Source: Tricholomella constricta (taxonomy: Eukaryota; Basidiomycota; Agaricomycetes; Agaricales; Lyophyllaceae). From it: DNA of 64,000 nucleotides. The notes below the pieces were generated by a model that saw nothing but the letters and a program-made list of their open reading frames with translations, did no database searches and was not told the origin of the DNA. Of the stretch, positions 10,503 through 23,195 are shown in pieces. The position numbers and the translations under genes were made by a program. The DNA lies in assembly GCA_013368375.1 (NCBI GenBank), contig JAACJP010000004.1, positions 310,001 to 374,000 of the forward strand, read 5' to 3'. Positions within the stretch are counted from its first letter, which is position 1; each line of letters opens with the position of its first letter.

Positions 10503-12832
10503 ATGAACTCGGAACTGCACCACCTGCCTGCATCTTCGTTCTTGCGTCATCGTAGCGTCTCCTTCTTATCTTATTCCCAGACCACCACAATCCCTGAGCA
10601 AGATCTGAGAGACTCTATGACTGAGAATATTCCTCAATTCCATGTTGCTCTGCGTGGAGATGCCATACTGGTGAACCCACGGTTCAACAAAGGGACAGCG
10701 TTCACAATCGCTGAACGAAAGGCGTTTGGACTTACAGCACGGCTACCCTCCAGGGTCAACACGCTCGACGAGCAGTGCAAGCGCGCATATATACAGCTTC
10801 AGATGCGCGAAACACCCATCACGAAGAACTCGTTCCTGCAAAGTTTGAAGGAGCAGAACTGGGTCTTGTATTATTCACTCGTTGCGAGACATCTCAGCGA
10901 GCTCGTACCGATCATATATACACCGACTGAGGTGGGTGCGATTGCTTTTTCGGGAATTAATGTTGAATACAGGGATAGGCCGAGGCGATCTCCAACTATT
11001 CGCATCTCTTCAGGCGAAGCGAGGGGATGTATCTGACTTTTGTAAACCAAGACTCGATGGAGGAAGATTTCTTGGAACAGACCAAAGGGCGGTCCATTGA
11101 CCTTATTGTATGCTCCGATGCGGAGGCCATCCTTGGAATCGGGGACCAAGGTGTCGGGGTAGGCGTATCAATTCCAAATTCTGTCCGACTTGTCCCTCAC
11201 TAAGTATGATTTAGGGCATTGGGGTAATTCTCCATCTCTTTAGGCTCACCGTCGAGCTCACATTTCTGGATCAATAGATCTCCGCGGCCAAATCGGTCAT
11301 TTATACGTACGCGAACTGCTAGAACTGCTTTATCTCAGGGAGGTCATGTTATGTTTTCAGGTTGATCGGCGGGATGGACCCGTCGAGAACGCTCAGCGTA
11401 ACACTCGATGTGGGGACTGACAACAAAAATCTGTTGAACGATGACCAATACGTCGTATGCCTTTCATGGTATGAGTTTTCCGATACTCGTATAATTTGCT
11501 ACCCAGGGATGGCCACACAAACGTGTCAGAGGGGAGGAATACGACAAATTTGTAGACGAGTAAGTATTCGTTTTGAACCCAATGACATGGCCCACTTAAA
11601 TGCCGCCTCAGCTTCGTCCAACTCGTGAGGAAGTACTTTCCGAACAGTCTCCTCCACTTTGAGGACTTTGGTGTCACAAACGCCCAGAGGCTCCTTCAAC
11701 GCTATCGCACCACTCACTCCGTCTTCAACGATGACATGTCCGTCTTCTTCTCCTTCCTTCTTTCCTATACAGATCCCTACTCACTGCGCACAGTCAAGGA
11801 ACAGGCGCGGTCACGCTCGCGTGTATAATGTCCGCCATCGGCGTGACCAAAAGCAAGCTCTCCGCACAGCGCTTCATCATCTTCGGCGTCGGCTCCGCAG
11901 GGATGGGCATAGCACACCAGCTGCGCGACGCCATCGTCTCCATCGAAGGCGTCTCCGAGTCTGCCGCCAACGAACTCTTCTACCTCATCGACAAAGACGG
12001 GCTCATAACCCACTCCCTCGCCTCCACCACCTCTGTGCGCGACGAGATACTTCGGTTCGTGCGGCCCGACGCAGAGTGGAAAGATGCAGGGAGGGACGAG
12101 GAGGGGAAGGTGCGGCTGCTGGAGGTGGTGAAGCGTGTGCGGCCGACGGTTTTGATTGGGTGTTCGACGTGCGGCGGCGCTTTCACGGAGGAGGTGGTGA
12201 AGACTATGGCAGCGGGGTGCGAGCGGCCTATTATCTTGCCGCTGTCGAATCCTAGCGCGCTGGTGGAGGTGGACCCGAGAGACGCAAATGAGTGGACTGA
12301 AGGGAAGGCGCTGTTGGCGACGGGGAGCCCGTTCCCGCCCGCGAAGATGCCGAGTGGGAAGGATTATGCGTACGTTTTTTGATTCCTTGGATAAGCTGGT
12401 CACTGATGATATATTACTGGAGAGCAGCATTGCCGAGTGTAACAGTGAGTGGTCCGACCGCCTTAACATTTGCAATGCATTAAAATTTGATGAATCGATT
12501 CTGCGATAGACGCATTGATCTACCCAGGCCTCGGGTTCGGCGCCATCCTTGCAAGGTCGCGCCGTATGACCGACACGATGATCATTGCTGGAGCGCGACG
12601 CCTCGCCTCGCTTTCGCCCGCACGCTCCGACCCTGATAATGCGCTTCTGCCCGACTTTAGTGATGCACCTCGGGTGAACTTTGAGGTCGGAGTGGCAGTC
12701 GCCGAACAAGCGATCGAAGAGGGCTCTGCGGGGGTCGAGTGGAGGAAAGAGGAGGTTAGAGAGCAGGCGGCCAAGAAGGTATGGAAGCCGATTTATGGTG
12801 AATACGTCTTTGATGAGCAGGGGGAGAGGTAA
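10503..12832 (+). CDS. NAD(P)-dependent malic enzyme
   Basis: Oxidatively decarboxylates malate to pyruvate, feeding pyruvate and reducing power. Ten exons: 10503-10931, 10979-11158, 11215-11223, 11278-11306, 11361-11454, 11507-11559, 11612-11737, 11794-12369, 12428-12444, 12510-12832 (1836 nt, 611 aa). Visible motifs: IIYTPTEAEAISNYSHLFRR, GIGDQGVGGIGISAAK, HFEDFGVTNAQRLLQRYR, VFNDDIQGTGAVTLA (metal/malate site), FGVGSAGMGIA (dinucleotide-binding glycines), PLSNPSALVEV. The size and N-terminal malic domain followed by a Rossmann domain match fungal NAD-malic enzyme. The first 38 residues are rich in Ser, Arg and His with few acids, as in a mitochondrial presequence; a cytosolic form could start at Met 10617. 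Two microexons (9 and 17 nt) are needed to keep the conserved motifs. Confidence 0.95.
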
Positions 12833-13112
12833 GAGACTCGGACTTCATGTAAGTTTTTGGCACAGTCTTTGTGCATGTAAAATACTATCGTTTTGGTCGT
12901 CGATGAGCCTGGACGTTGACTCACAAATGTTTGTGGTCACAAGTTGTTCACCGACTCGAATAAGCGACAAAATTAGGGATGATCAATAGATGGATACAGA
13001 AATACAAGGGTACAACACGTGTGTTGAAGGAATAAGATACATAGGAAAGCATTGCATGGAAAGAAAAACGTTCGAAGCTCGTCTAAAGTTGAAGCAGAAT
13101 TGGAGAACTAAT

Positions 13113-13894
13113 TTAAACAACAAGTCCACCGCGGTAGCCATCCCCACGCCGTGCGGCAGAGATACCACGGAAAATTACAACAATCAACATGAACGTAACG
13201 AGAATCCTGCACGAAGGTTGGCGGGAGATTATCAGGAAAGAATGACAAGAACTCACCATATGATCCACGCGAAGGCTTGGAGCGCGTTCAGTTGTCCACA
13301 ATACACAAAAATAGTTTGGGTCCTAGAAAAATATGAAAGTCAACCCTTGCTCTGAGCGTTTAAGGGTGTCGAACACATACGGGCAGTTCAAGCCACCACC
13401 AACCATGGCTGAGATAGATGCCGCAGCTGCAATCCATATGATCCACGTGAGAATGAGGCTGTTCGCCGGCGCAACATAAATGAGTGACTGCGATCAGACT
13501 GGAAGCGAAAAAAAAAAACTTACAAGATCAGATGCGCAGCAACACTGGTCATTATCGAGCCCGTGGCAGAGTGGATGAAGAGAATCAGGAAGAGAGAGGA
13601 GCCGATGATGGTCCATATCGACGCGAAGAGTGCGTATCGGACGCGGTCGCGTTCCGACGTATTTCGGTAGTTGTGGTGGGCGTTGAAGCGTGACGTTAGC
13701 CATGCTGAGATTGACATCTGGTGAAGCGTGAGCGTTGCGAAGATGAAAACATTTCCAACACTTACCTCGATAATTGAGAACACGAGCAGGAGTCCGAAGA
13801 GGACTATGAAAGAAAAGGAGGTTAATAGAGCGTATAGGGTCAGGCGAATGGACCCACTGGGATGGCCCCGGCGGATATGATCGTCAACAGCCAT
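13113..13894 (-). CDS. MARVEL-like four-helix membrane protein (186 aa)
   Basis: Five exons on the minus strand: 13894-13766, 13717-13524, 13458-13381, 13322-13257, 13206-13113 (561 nt). Four hydrophobic segments are visible: about residues 20-43 (SFIVLFGLLLVFSI), 70-95 (IIGSSLFLILFIH), 107-130 (LILTWIIWIAAAASIS) and 152-172 (ILVTFMLIVVIF). Acidic and Cys-containing loops (GGGLNC, VYCGQLNALQAFAW) match fungal MARVEL-domain proteins, which sit in membrane domains and vesicles. The protein ends in a basic/Gly tail (AARRGDGYRGGLVV). The phase of every junction is consistent. MARVEL assignment is by pattern (four helices, GG-L-C loop); its role is unknown. Confidence 0.8.
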
Positions 13895-14784
13895 TTGTAG
13901 TCGTGAGGAGGAGGGTCGTGAGGTTTTGGTGAGCGTTAATCGTTACGAGGGCGTGAATCAAGGCAGGTCGTACGAGGCGTTGTTGGGGCTTTTATACTAA
14001 CGAAAAGTGGTCAGATCAAAATCCAAACCTGACGTCAGAAATGTGACCGTGTAACTGTGACCGGCAAACATTCTACACTCGTCGGCATTTCCAGATTGGG
14101 AGATCTTCAAATTTACTTCCGATGAGGTTCGGTTCAGCGACCGAACATACTCGGCAGCCAGATCTGAGTACTTTCTTTCTATCCAACAGTTTTCAAGTCA
14201 GTTTCTTCTCTCGGAATTTAATGTCGTCTTTCTTTTTTAGATGCACCGCCGCTGTTGACCTTGGCAACTACAGATCAACTAACATCCGTAGCTATCCGCG
14301 ACGCCAAAAATATGTAGCAAGCACTGCATGGATTGATCATGACTGCAACAGCCATCTTCTACTATCTATGGGGTTACAGCTGGTGGAGCGCGACCACCGT
14401 GCTCTATTTTTTTCTAAGTAACATGATTTGCACGAAGTGGGCCGGGCTCCGGACTAGTCGTCGCGATGCCCAGGCCAGCGGGGATCATCTATGTGCTCTT
14501 ATCTCAGGACGGATATCGACAGCTATCCCGGAACCCGATTTTGCTATAAAGTGGTCCGAGAGCGTTATACAATGAGTTTCCTATGTCGAGCTATACTTGG
14601 ACAGAAGCAGGGGCCATCCTGGCCCATATCACTGGCCATGGCCAGTTTATGGCTCTGCTATCGCTTGTCTTTGGCCATGACTGGTCAGGGATCAATACTT
14701 TTCTGGCCATTGTTCCCGTATGCCATATATACAGGCCGACACGCTCCTCGACTCTCTCCGTTCTCTTGACGAACTCTGCCCACG
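13895..14784. other. Intergenic between divergent genes
   Basis: Holds the upstream regions of the MARVEL gene (left) and the 14785 gene (right). 14610-14710 contains several repeats of a TGGCCAT/CATGGCCA word. No ORF is supported. Confidence 0.45.
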
Positions 14785-15707
14785 ATGACCATGGTTCACG
14801 CAGGCAATTCTTCTTCCCACAATCAAACCATCCTCGAAGGCGCGACCGATTCTGCAAATACGACCAGTTCGACAAGGGAAGAACACCCCTTGCCATCAAT
14901 GCTCACATGCGATGAGAGGCCCGACGTAGAAATGGCTGCGCAATCTCAGGTATCGGGTGAGTTAATGCATTTTAAAATGTGCGATATAGCAAGGTCTCTA
15001 AAATAACTTTAGACGCAAACATTTCCGATTTTACTGAACTCATTAATGTTGATAACGAACCCTCGCCGACCGCTGAGCCCGCACAGGCAGCCAGTCCTCT
15101 TCCTCTTCAACCATCCAGATCCACCAACGTCCTCCACCTACCCTCGCTTCCCCCCAAACACCTCACTCCTACCTCCCTCGATCTACGCTCCGCCCCACTT
15201 CACAACGTTTTACAATCCATTGACAACGGGACAGTTCCACCTCGAGTAGAAAAATCTGTAATGCCAAAGCTTAAGGTCAACGACATATTCGATTCCTCGA
15301 CGGCTGAAGGCTTCGCAGAGGCAATGAAACGAACCCATCCACGCCTCAGACACATCATCCAACAAATCCCGCTCTTCGAACAGCCCAAAAATCCGGATAA
15401 GAAGGGAAACGAGAGGAAGCGGAAGGCTGCAGCTACAGAGCCACAAGTCGCGAAGCGGTCATCGATGCGAATCCAACAGCGCAATGCGCCTCCAGTGGCC
15501 ATGGAAGCTACTATGACTCCGGTACCCCCAGCGGTGATGGGGAGATTTAATAACTTGGAGATGGAGTTTGTGGGCTCGAAGATTACGGCGAGACCGGCGA
15601 AGAAAAACCAGGACGTCGGGAGAATGCCACAGCATCAGGAGTTTGCGCACACTGAACAATATGAGGTTGTCGCGGCCGGCCAGAAGCGCCGGCGATGCCC
15701 TCCTTAA
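14785..15707 (+). CDS. Hypothetical disordered nuclear-type protein (288 aa)
   Basis: Two exons, 14785-14956 and 15013-15707, joined by a GT-AG intron of 56 nt with consistent phase. Not recognised. The N-terminal half is rich in Ser, Thr and Pro and probably unstructured. Around residues 140-165 there is a more ordered, partly helical stretch (GFAEAMKRTHPRLRHIIQQI). Two basic clusters, KGNERKRKAA-VAKRSS and a C-terminal GQKRRRCPP, look like nuclear localisation signals. The Met at 14785 is in a CACGATGACC context and is the first in frame. The 3' end converges on the Zn2Cys6 gene across about 900 bp. Confidence 0.6.
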
Positions 15708-16607
15708 CGTATCCCTACCATGGCGGTGCATATAGTGCATCGTGTACCGAGACTAGTCACACCTCAGCTTACTGTACTTTTTATATTATTTTGTTGTACT
15801 TCTTTGGTTTCGCTCACTGCCGTGTCGTTGAACTCTCTGTTGGGGGGCTTTCAAGGGAGCCAAGGAGACGAGGGAGGCAGAATGGCCCTGGGATTCAGTC
15901 AAGTTACACGTAGATATGCATCCATGCTTCAGTCATGCTGAGCCCGCGAGCGATGTCCCGGGAGCTGTGATGATGCATATTATCTCCGATCTCCCGGGCC
16001 GGAGCTCGACTTTGATGGCGGGAGAGCAGAGGGACGGGGACAGGGACGGCGGTGCGAACGGGAATGCGGACGGGGACACAGACGGGGACAGGGACGGGGA
16101 CACGGGGACAAGGACGAGGACGATAATATAAGTACTAGTATTCCAGCTACTTACAGAATCTATAATGTCTTATTTTATTTTACTCATGCTTCTAACAAGT
16201 TTTCATGAGCTGATCATGTAGGTGTGAATTCTGTATGATGAATGGGCGGGAAGATTAAGTGAGTGAATTAATGAATCGAGGAAGTGTGGTTTGGCGAGGC
16301 AATTCATGGCATACGTTGTTGTGGCGCATTTTGAAGGAAAAGATTGCTCGGGCCAACCCCATCCCTAGTGGAACGATGAGAGCAGCGGAGACAACGATGC
16401 AACTTATATTTATGGGGTTATGTGCCACAGACCACCTATAGGTAATATATATCCACTATGTGATGAGCAGATACAGACACTAATGAGTACATAGAGTACA
16501 ATACGGGGTAAACCTGCGTGCGAGTAGTACTGATCTTGTGACCTAAAATAAATAAAGTTTCCAGGCTAACTTTGAAAGCAAGATGCGACAACGACAACAA
16601 GGTACTT
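15708..16607. other. Intergenic between convergent genes
   Basis: Contains a GGGAC/GACGGG minisatellite (16020-16125) and a partly palindromic CCCGGGAGCT...CTCCCGGG stretch at about 15957-15998. No coding sequence is supported. Confidence 0.5.
16020..16125 (+). repeat. GACGGG-type hexamer minisatellite
   Basis: About 100 bp of imperfect GGGGAC/GGGACG units, interspersed with GCGAACGGG and ACACGGGG variants. All guanines are on one strand. Confidence 0.8.
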
Positions 16608-19600
16608 TCAAAACCCGAGCTGCTCCACAAAACTTTGCCAGGTGGCATCTAATATTGGCGCAGCCTGTTCAAACGGCGCCTGCGGTGGTGGTGGTGGTGG
16701 TGGCTGGTGATGATGATGATATGGTTGATACTCTGCTGAGAGATAAAAGTTGGTATCATGAGCGGCGTTGAGATCGGGCATCGACGGCAGGTATGGTGCC
16801 GCTGGGGAGTCAAAGAAATGGTTGAACGTCGGGGCTCCACCGTCAAAGCTCCGCATGTCCTGAGCGAGAGTCGGATGCATGTTGTCCACTTGCGCGTCCG
16901 AGAAGTAGTACCCAGACCCTGGACCAGTCGCCACGTTTGTCAGGGCCACGGACGCGGAGGGCCCCCCTGCGCCGGAATCCGGCGCGCCCACCTCGGCGAG
17001 CAAATGGGTCTTGCCGCCTAAGCGGTCGAGTTCGGCATCGGAAGGAGGGCAACTGACGGTGCCATGCGTTGCTCCATTATCCATCACGTCATGGGCTTTT
17101 CGGTGGAGATTGACAATTGAATCCTATTTCCTTCCCGGTGAGGAGGAGTAATAATAAAGAGATGGAAAAGTACCAAGACGTTAGCTGCTGCACGAGCGTT
17201 CGGTGCAGCATTTTGAAAGAGTTCCAAAAGGTGATCTAACTCCGTCAAGGCCGAGGACGCCATATTTGATGTGGGAGCGCGAGTGATCAGTAAACACATC
17301 ACAATCTAAGGGAAATAACAGAAATGAGCACGGCTTGCAGCGACAATGTGAAAAGACGGCACACAGCAGCTGAAAGTGCATGAGACCACGGCAAGCTCGT
17401 CCTCGAGATAGGGTGTGATGCGGTCCTCCAAACAAGCCGCAAGCCTTCGATTAATCGCCATGCGGAACGATAAATGGCAATGACGGAGGGAATATATGGA
17501 TGTCTAGCAAGCTCCATGGGCATTTCCTGTAGTGCTTGTGCGAAGTATGCTCGATGAAGATTCAGAAGTGCTACCGCAGGGTTAAAGGTCTACATCCATA
17601 GGCGAAGTTTGTGTGATAACGCACTGATTTCCTTCGAGGATAGGACTATCCAACGTTGGACATGAAGCTCGACCGGGATGGACTCTTCCATGGTATCGCA
17701 GACAGGTCGCCAATGGGGAGGAATAGGGAAATCACGAACTCGACGATCCAACGAAAGCACAACAGTATAGGTAGGCTGTTTCGCCCCGAATGCTGTTGCC
17801 ATTATAGAGTGCAATAACGCAGTGTATTGCCAATTCCATGCGTGAACTTTGGGAAAATAGGTCAAGGAGGGAGTAACGCCAACACAGGAAGTATATTGAC
17901 ATACAGCTCCCCAGAGTTCCTTGGTCAGCTATACTCGCCTCATTGTGATCCTTAGGGATGGGGCAATCGATATAGGCAGCAGACATGGTCGGTGGCCTCC
18001 CGAAGAAGAAACTCTAAAATATTTCAGTTAATATATGTCCCTGGTCTCGAAATTGATAGCCTTACAGCCCATGTATCGAGATGAAATAATTGCCAGAACA
18101 ATCGACATCGACGCTGTATATTTGGTTCTGATAATTCCCATCGGGCACTGTTCAAGTCTGAAAAGGGGTGTAAGAGCTAGGTGACAGATGATTCTGACAT
18201 AACTTGCGTAGTCCAGCCTTGAAGTAAGAGAGAAATACACTCAGTATCATTCATGTCGATGCCGAGGAGAAAACATACACTGTGTCCCAACCGGACTGCA
18301 TGCCCAACAAAAAGCCATGAGATACTCGATCCCATCGAATCCCAGTCGCTGAAATCAAGATATTGAGCTAAGTGGATCTTCAATGGAATCAAGGTTTGCT
18401 TGGCAGTCAGTACAGGCGTAGAGCTTACCAGAGCTTGAATTGAGATCCGAGTAGTTTGAGGATCAAATCGAAGAGCTGCTCGAGATAAATGATAGAATTC
18501 TTGCGCTTCGATCGAGTAGGGTTGTTTATCGGGATCAAATAGAGCAGCAAGTGCGAAGACAATTAGCAGCAAGGACAATGAATGGTGGCAAGGCACGGCC
18601 TCGAATGAACTTGAAAATCATTAGAACCTTGTTTGAGAGAATCCAGTTACGTCGTAAATTCACGTACTCAGTACGATAGACACTGGCTAAAATCTCGTCG
18701 AAGAGCTCTGTACGTGGGATCGGAGTATACCTGAATAGATCAGACCATTGCTTTAATCAAGTGGATACTGAACGCTCACATAAACTTCCCATGCTCCTGA
18801 TAAATCTCACAAAGATGGATGGCCTCTGAAAGTGGAGGCAATGAGCTGAAGATCTCTCTTCCGAGAGCAGGATCGCAGATTTCAGGGTCCGGATAAGATC
18901 GTTCAGTTAATTGTTTGGACAATCGAGAGGGGGCAACGTTCGTCCGAAATTGTTGATGCGCCAATGCCTATTGTAAAGAGTCAAATGCAATATCCTATCA
19001 ACCCCGAGGTATCTCACACGAATTAGGTACTAACAATATTGGCTTCAACGCGATTGCCTACAAGCCAAAGGACACCAAACGACGAACCTCAGAGCGTGCT
19101 GTTTTTCCGAAAAAGCTGCATTGACCACGACGTCCTAAAGTAAGAGTACCTAGGATGGGAAAATATGGGATATACGATAAACTTGACTGCTTGAAGTACA
19201 TACCAAACGCGTCGACAAAGTTTTCATCATCGGCCTGTGTAGAATGGGACCTAAGCTGATCTGGCGGTTCTTCGGGATGTGAAGACGTGTTTCGCGGAGC
19301 TTGTGCTACTGACGTGGGAGCAGGGGGAGGTCTGAAGGCCCGAGAAGCGATGGGCTGTGACAGATCATTCTGAAGTAAAGGATGAGGTTCATCCGACACC
19401 GACTCTTGAAGAGTTCGAAGTGCGTTCTCAAGTTCTCGAATGCGAGAGCACAAGTGATCGATCCGGTCATGTAATTCCTCCGTATTTGCGAGAATTAAAC
19501 GGTTTCCTCTCCCAGGAGTAAGGGATCCTGTGGTAGAACGTCAGTGTAATAAATATGGGTAGGGGAAATGACCTTGACGACCATCTGGACAGATTGAACC

Positions 19601-19845
19601 GCAGCCTCTGGAAACACATTTCTCGCAGGGAACCTTGCGGAGCGTACTTTTACGTCAAAGGAAAATTCAAATCGCAAAGAGCCTTACATTCTTGTCACAT
19701 CGAAGCTTCAGTCTTCGGCATTCAGCACATGAAGTTGGCCTAGATTGATGACATCGGTATTGGAGCACAAAGGTAAGTTGAGAACGCACACTCGTCCAGG
19801 TTTACGTCGTATCTTGAGAACACCATCCTTTCCCGTCCCATTCAT
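16608..19845 (-). CDS. Zn2Cys6 fungal transcription factor
   Basis: DNA-binding regulator of the fungal binuclear-zinc-cluster class. Start ATG at 19845; the leader MNGTGKDGVLKIRRKPGR is followed across an intron by CAECRRLKLRCDKN and, after a second intron, VPCEKCVSRGCGSICPDG. Together these give the six-Cys cluster C-x2-C-x6-C-x5-C-x2-C-x7-C. A coiled-coil segment follows (TEELHDRIDHLCSRIRELE, about 19495-19385), then a Pro/Ser linker and a long multi-exon region with hydrophobic and Trp/Arg-rich segments typical of the fungal_trans regulatory domain (for example AIYRSAWRLIEGLRLVW near 17450). The last exons carry LTELDHLLELFQNA and a His/Pro-rich tail ending FVEQLGF. Only the N-terminal and C-terminal exons were resolved; the middle exon map is approximate. 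Regulated pathway unknown. Confidence 0.85.
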
Positions 19846-20853
19846 GACCCCCGTGCTACGCATTAGATTCGTAAGCCAGTGTGTGCCAGTGTGTAAGGCG
19901 CTAGGTTTTGCTTTAGACGGATTTGGTCGTAATTTCGTTAGATATCGGCCGTATGTCTGTTTAGAGAGAGATGAGCGCTTTCTGCATTACAGAACTGAAG
20001 GTCCCCACTCACTTGAGTTATTTCATTGTACGAGTCCAAATGCGCACGCCGGGAAATGAAATCGCGCCTCCACCACGTGCTTCCAGATCAAACAGCTTGC
20101 CAATGTATCTGAACCCTGCCCGAACCCAACCCGAACCTGTTGCGAAACCTCCTGGAAATTTCTTACGACGATGTTCAGAAATCCAATTTGGTCAAGCCCC
20201 CTTTCTACTACCAGAACTTGCGACTATGAGCTCTGGCAGCCTGGATTTGCTGGCTAATGGTGTACTGACTCGCATATAGTTCGCACCGTCATTTTGCGCC
20301 AGCCTTTGTTTCGCACTACTTGGCTACTCGAGGACTCTGGGACTATAACAAGGATATAGCCTCAGGGCTACACGTCCTTCGGATGGGTACCCTTAAAACG
20401 GGCTTCTCGTAAAGCCTTGGAAATCCTTGTGGTCGACTTTCAATTTCCACGGTCTACGAGTTCTTAGTTTCGGATGATTTGACTGAATGAAGGAATGTTA
20501 TTTCGTATACTTTCTGATCCGAGGAAAACATGTCATTGCAGATATGCACCTTTCTGTCTTGTGCTCGCAGTTACTGAGGTGCAGAGTAACATCTGACGGT
20601 CTTTCTAATGCCCCAAACAGTTTAGGACTTGCTAATGTACGCCCTTTCTCCGTCGGACGCATGGAACCCGATTACTACAGGGATTCTGAACATACAAACA
20701 GACAGGGATGACATATAGGATCCGTCAAACGACCACCACCATCTATTCACACCTATTGAGGGCGACAAATCCACTGGGTTATCCCAAATCTCGAGTTGCC
20801 ATGCCCTCGTTTGCTAACACCCACACACTTTCAGACCAAGTGTCCAAATAACC
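19846..20853. other. Intergenic upstream of two divergent genes
   Basis: Upstream region of the Zn2Cys6 gene (minus) and of the DUF2235 pseudogene (plus). Short + strand ORFs at 19745-20059, 19971-20279 and 20487-20711 lack motifs and introns, so they are not supported. Confidence 0.45.
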
Positions 20854-23180
20854 AATGAACAAGGAAGACGTTAATATCGACTCGCCTCAATTTAACGAAT
20901 ATCCTGGTTTCAAGGCAACCTCTGACGGAGAGTCCGAAAGCTCTTTCGATGATTATGATACCATCCCTCCAATCCACAAGCGTAGGACGGTCGTTCTATG
21001 TTTCGACGGTGGAGTAGTCTAGCTTGTCTTCGTTCGTAGTTATCGCGATCGTGTGTGTTATTGGCTCGGGGGTTTTGCCTTTGCAATTCCCCCGAATACT
21101 ATCTACTGCTGACTAAGTCTTGGAAGCTGTAGCCAAACAAGTACAAACAAGCATTCTACGCCCTTCTGTGCGTCTGGGGTGGCGCGGGGGCGCTACTCCA
21201 ACGGGACCGGTGAGTCATCACTTCATCTTTCAAACAGGTCCCTCGACTAAACCATACGATGAATCGTTGAATAAGGGGACCAATTCGACGAGGACGTCAG
21301 TTGATTTCAATCATGACATTTGACCTTGCACCTAGCTGAGGGCTCGTTTAGAATTCCAACATAGTCAATTTTTTCTCGATGTTGAAGAAAGATTCAAAGA
21401 ACAACTTGTTTACTATCAGGTACTTGTCAGAAGACCAGTTGTTATCCTCTCCAACTTAGCCAAAAAGCCCGCACTTCAATTAGGCCGGCATTAGGACGTA
21501 TACAATCCCACAAGTCGCGAAGCCGATGATGGCAAAATTCCATCGAGTTGTGGACTCGATGATCGGTATTCACTTGAATGCTCACGTTATGGGTGGAGTA
21601 TCATCCTTTGAATGTGGTTCAGGTTTCTTAAGGTCGACGATAGGCGGATGTGAGTTCTTGATGCGAAATTGTACGATGTCTCCAGCGCAGACCGTTCCCC
21701 ACCACGTTGACAGCCGACGCCAGATGAAGCTGGAGATAAGATCTGTATATTCGGTATGTGCCAATCCATCGTCGTGATCATTTTTAGACATGAAGGACCA
21801 GGATTGTCGCGAGGACCTGTATGTAGAAGTTCACTCCCGTAACCATTTAGCCCTCTCACAACTTTATAGATACGGCACGAGCACTTGCTAGGATGTAAGT
21901 TTACCTTTTCTCGACTCAGGACTTTTGAAAAACTTACGGCGATGAATTCATAATAGGATACACAGGTCTTAATTCTTCACGACTGCAAGAAGTTGACAGT
22001 GTTGACATTGCGATAGGTCGGCTACTCCCCAAATGTAATCACCGACAAGTTCCCTTCGCCTACAAAATGTACTCTCGAAAGGATGCTACTGGTGGAGACA
22101 GAGTACAGCTTTCAAGGAAGCTTTTTCCATTGATGTCGACATCGAGCTTCTGGGCGTTTAGTGAGTCTCTTCTTCCGTTGGGTAAATTTCGCCACAGAAA
22201 CATTATGCCATTCCAAGGGATACCGTCGGATCGGTTGGAATGATTCCGAAGCGTCTTCCGTTCACAACTTCAAACACCCACGTTAAATATTTCCGCCATG
22301 CTTTAGCTCTCGACGAGCATCGAGTACAGTTCAAGCCCAACTTTTGGAATCGACCGACCCCCGAGGAAGTACAACTTGGTATCCAGAAAAGACATATGCC
22401 TCGTCCCAAACCGAAATCGCAAACCACACGCGACTAACAGCAATTCTCACGCGGAGGTAATCATGCCACCAACATTGAGGAGGTATGGTTCGCTGGTTGT
22501 CATTGCGGTGCGCTGAGTCCTGACTCTTGTCGTCCGGTTGACCGATATAATCATAGACGTTGGGGGAGGCGCAGTAAGTAGTAAAGTCCGCAACAACCTC
22601 GCCCGTATACCTCTGCGCTGGATGGCCCGACCGTGTTTCATTCTCGACACAGGTATCCTTTTCCACAAGGAGATGTTTAAGGCCATTGGAATGGAACCCG
22701 ATTCGCTCAACCCCATCGTTCAGCCGCCCGCCTCCGGTCACGGCACTCAGCGCCCCGCATGAGAAAGAGGTCACTTATTTGCCGTCCGTGGGCACTAGCA
22801 GGACCCTTGTCGACGTCTCCGATTTTATCTGTGAAGAAAAAGAGGATCTCGCTGATGCCCTCAGCCCGATCAACGACATGCTCAAGATCGCGAAATCCTG
22901 GTGGATCCTCGAACTTCTTCCGCAGAAAGTCAAATATCAAGGAGATGACGATGCATGGGTTAAACAGCTCCTGGTGTATGCTGTAATCACAGGATTCTAA
23001 GGAAGGACATCATGCTGACCCATTATGTCCCTTAGAATCAACCGGGGCCACGGGCGAATGATCCCGAAGCAACAGGCTGGCGTTAAGGTCCACAGGTCGG
23101 TAAAGTTGAGACTGGAAAACGATGCGCTGAACTACAGTCCGAAAGCGCACTGGAGCGTCGACCCAATTTGGGTGGACTGA
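20854..23180 (+). pseudogene. Degenerate DUF2235 (Tle1-like alpha/beta hydrolase) gene
   Basis: Pieces of a DUF2235 protein occur in order on the + strand. From ATG 20854: MNKEDVNID... to RRTVVLCFDGG (the usual CFDGT start of the domain). Then KEQLVYYQ (~21400), HLNAHVMGG (~21580), EFLMRN (~21655), a nucleophile-elbow-like GLSRG (~21800), DTARALARM (~21870), VPFAYKMYS (~22050), DTVGSVGMIPKRLPFTTSN (~22225), EVWFAGCHC (~22480), DVGGGAV (~22560), LARIPLRWM (~22600), AKSWWILELLPQK (~22890) and a C-terminal IWVD ending at 23180. A stop follows CFDGGVV, the elbow frame is off by one base (GLSRG then YTARALA), and another stop falls before DVGGG. It is not functional as read. The tandem duplication breakpoint (21258) lies inside it. 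Confidence 0.85.
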
Positions 23181-23195
23181 CCACGATGCCCACTA

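Noticed and set aside
16649..16846. Minus-strand ORF with His and Arg runs
   Set aside because: Alternative frame of the His/Pro-rich C-terminus of the Zn2Cys6 protein.
20285..20510. Possible tRNA genes in the gap before DUF2235
   Set aside because: No matching A and B boxes or cloverleaf could be found.
22550..23180. Separate functional gene made of the C-terminal DUF2235 segment
   Set aside because: It is collinear with the upstream DUF2235 pieces and has no start of its own; it is the tail of the same pseudogene.
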